64,000 nt of DNA from Microvirga puerhi (GTDB taxonomy: Bacteria; Pseudomonadota; Alphaproteobacteria; Rhizobiales; Beijerinckiaceae). The stretch is from the NCBI RefSeq assembly GCF_020089865.1, contig NZ_JAIRBM010000025.1, positions 1-64,000 on the forward strand, in the 5' to 3' direction. This document shows positions 62,859 through 64,000 of the stretch, in pieces (position 1 is the stretch's first letter; each line of letters opens with the position of its first letter). The notes beneath the pieces were generated by a model. It searched no databases and was not told the origin of the DNA. It saw only the letters and a list, made by a program, of their open reading frames with translations. The position numbers were made by a program, and so were the translations under genes.

Positions 62859-64000
62859 ATGTCCGCTTCCTCCCTCGTTACTTTAGCCGAACCTAGCTCT
62901 CAGCTAGATGCGGTTGGGCGCATCCGCAGGATAACGACTCATCCGTTGAGAGTGGTTTTGCCGAAAGCGCAGCGAACCTCGCAAGGCGACTACCCCTCTA
63001 TCGAGATCCTGTTGGTTGAGGTCGAGACCGAAGCGGGGATTGTCGGGATCGGTGAAGGCTTGGCTCGGCGCGGTGCGCGAGGGTATGCGACACTTGTTGA
63101 TGAGGCCTTGTCGCCGCGCCTGATCGGTCAGGACGCACGCGATCGCCGTCGTCTGTGGCGCCTCATGAGAAATGCCCTTACGGGGCGGCCCGGCGGCCAA
63201 TTGGTAGAGGCTATTGCAGCCATCGACATTGCCCTGTGGGATATTGCCGGGAAGATCGCAGGCGAGCCCATCTATCGCCTGCTCGGTGGAATGGGGCGAA
63301 CACATGTCAACGCCTATGCATCGTCGATCAACTGGCTTGACGATGCAACCGTTGAGGCTGAAGTCGCTCATGCGCTGGCTCTCGGCTTTCGTGAAATCAA
63401 GGTAAAGCTCGGACGACCCGTGAAGGATGCCATCGCCCGGGCTGCATTGGTGCGGCGCCTTGCGCCGGAAACTTTGCTCGGGGTCGACGCCAACTGGGCC
63501 TACGATGTCGATGAAGCCATCACCGTCGGCCGCGCCCTTGCCGATCTTGGCTACGATTTTTTTGAGGAACCTATCGTACCCCATGATCGCGCAGGCTATC
63601 GTCGCTTGTCGCAGCACCTTCCGATCAGGATCGCCGCTGGCGAGAGTGACTATGTCGCCGCTGAGGCTTTGATCTCGCTTGAAGATCGTTCCCTTGGCAT
63701 GATCCAACCGGATGTAACCCGCTCGGGCGGCATCACGGAAACATGGCGAATCGCTGAGCTGGCTGCGGCCCACCATGTGGCCTATGCGCCGCATGTCGGC
63801 TGGTCCGGAGCGATCTGTGTCGCCGCGAGCCTTCATCTTGCCGCAGCGGCGGAATGCTTCCGTAGCTTCGAATGCATGGTCTATGATAACCCGCTGCGTG
63901 ATTCATTGTGTAGCCCTGTCATTGGCAGCGCATCCCAGCTTGATGAAGGTCGCCTCTTGGTACCACAGGCTCCAGGCCTTGGCGTCACGCTCGATCGCGC
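62859..64000 (+). CDS. Enolase superfamily enzyme, mandelate racemase/dehydratase type (cut by window end)
   Basis: The frame from ATG 62859 stays open to the window end (380 complete codons), so only the last residues are missing. The enolase-superfamily active site is visible: K181 and K183 in 'REIKVKLG', metal ligands D210 in 'GVDANWAYD', E236 in 'FFEEPIVP' and E262 in 'AAGESDY', and the catalytic histidine H312 in 'APHVGWSG'. The KxK plus His arrangement fits the mandelate racemase subgroup, which includes sugar-acid dehydratases and racemases. It begins 11 bases after the 110-residue gene, in the operon of a sugar-type importer, so dehydration of an imported sugar acid is a reasonable guess. 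A large minus-strand frame over it is a shadow. Confidence 0.88.
   Translation, partial: MSASSLVTLAEPSSQLDAVGRIRRITTHPLRVVLPKAQRTSQGDYPSIEILLVEVETEAGIVGIGEGLARRGARGYATLVDEALSPRLIGQDARDRRRLWRLMRNALTGRPGGQLVEAIAAIDIALWDIAGKIAGEPIYRLLGGMGRTHVNAYASSINWLDDATVEAEVAHALALGFREIKVKLGRPVKDAIARAALVRRLAPETLLGVDANWAYDVDEAITVGRALADLGYDFFEEPIVPHDRAGYRRLSQHLPIRIAAGESDYVAAEALISLEDRSLGMIQPDVTRSGGITETWRIAELAAAHHVAYAPHVGWSGAICVAASLHLAAAAECFRSFECMVYDNPLRDSLCSPVIGSASQLDEGRLLVPQAPGLGVTLDR

Noticed and set aside
62904-63836. A 310-residue open frame on the minus strand
   Set aside because: It lies antisense over the enolase-superfamily gene, whose plus-strand frame has all active-site motifs. The minus frame has no family resemblance.
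1-64000. CRISPR arrays, tRNA/rRNA genes, transposases or phage genes
   Set aside because: No regularly spaced repeats, clover-leaf-like sequence, transposase motif or phage structural gene was noticed on either strand.

Overview
The window looks like a chromosomal segment of an alphaproteobacterium, probably of the Hyphomicrobiales (rhizobia and relatives). The grounds are moderately high GC, dense short-gap operons, an AapJ-type amino-acid binding protein and a very large share of ABC uptake systems with their own LacI, GntR, LysR and RpiR regulators. The genus cannot be fixed by eye. No rRNA, tRNA, insertion sequence, phage gene or CRISPR array was seen.

Layout. Position 1-169 is the start of a beta-helix protein leaving the window. 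1.35-6.0 kb: a TetR gene with its own operator, an MHS-type transporter, an acetylpolyamine amidohydrolase-like deacetylase, an aspartoacylase-like enzyme and a small cytochrome c. 6.0-12.2 kb: mostly single genes (orphan AapJ-like protein, L,D-transpeptidase, lipoprotein, mechanosensitive channel, secreted class II cyclic-nucleotide phosphodiesterase). 12.3-23.5 kb: a complete peptide ABC importer (binding protein, two permeases, fused double ATPase) with an M20 dipeptidase and an amidase, divergent from a serine hydrolase, a GntR regulator and an SBF-type transporter; two TGGTATACCA-like operators lie between. 23.9-27.1 kb: a LodA/LodB pair, that is a cysteine tryptophylquinone amino-acid/amine oxidase with a twin-arginine leader plus its flavoprotein maturase, translationally coupled. 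27.2-33.0 kb: a LacI-controlled sugar-type ABC operon with an FAD oxidoreductase. 33.5-41 kb: a GGDEF-EAL protein, a pseudouridine synthase and an EmrAB-type exporter, separated by two gene-poor stretches of about 1 kb.

41.2-56.1 kb is the most coherent accessory region: peptidase T, a second peptide importer split into dppDF and a binding-protein/permease operon around a LysR gene, a serine hydrolase, an alpha-oxoamine-synthase-like PLP enzyme, an M55 D-aminopeptidase and, convergently, RidA, an RpiR regulator and an M81 (MlrC-like) peptidase. The same 15-base palindrome with LysR-box geometry precedes both halves of the importer. It reads as a pathway for importing and dismantling unusual peptides, possibly with D-residues. 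56.2-64.0 kb: a D-cysteine desulfhydrase/ACC deaminase-like enzyme with a second aspartoacylase-like enzyme, then a sugar-type ABC importer, two proteins of unknown function and an enolase-superfamily enzyme cut by the window end.

The common theme is scavenging of small nitrogen-rich or acylated molecules (peptides, acyl-amines, amino acids, sugar acids). The least ordinary items are the Tat-exported quinoprotein oxidase pair, the LysR-box-linked split peptide importer with D-peptide hydrolases and an oxoamine-synthase-like enzyme, and the uncharacterised 61.6-62.8 kb gene pair.
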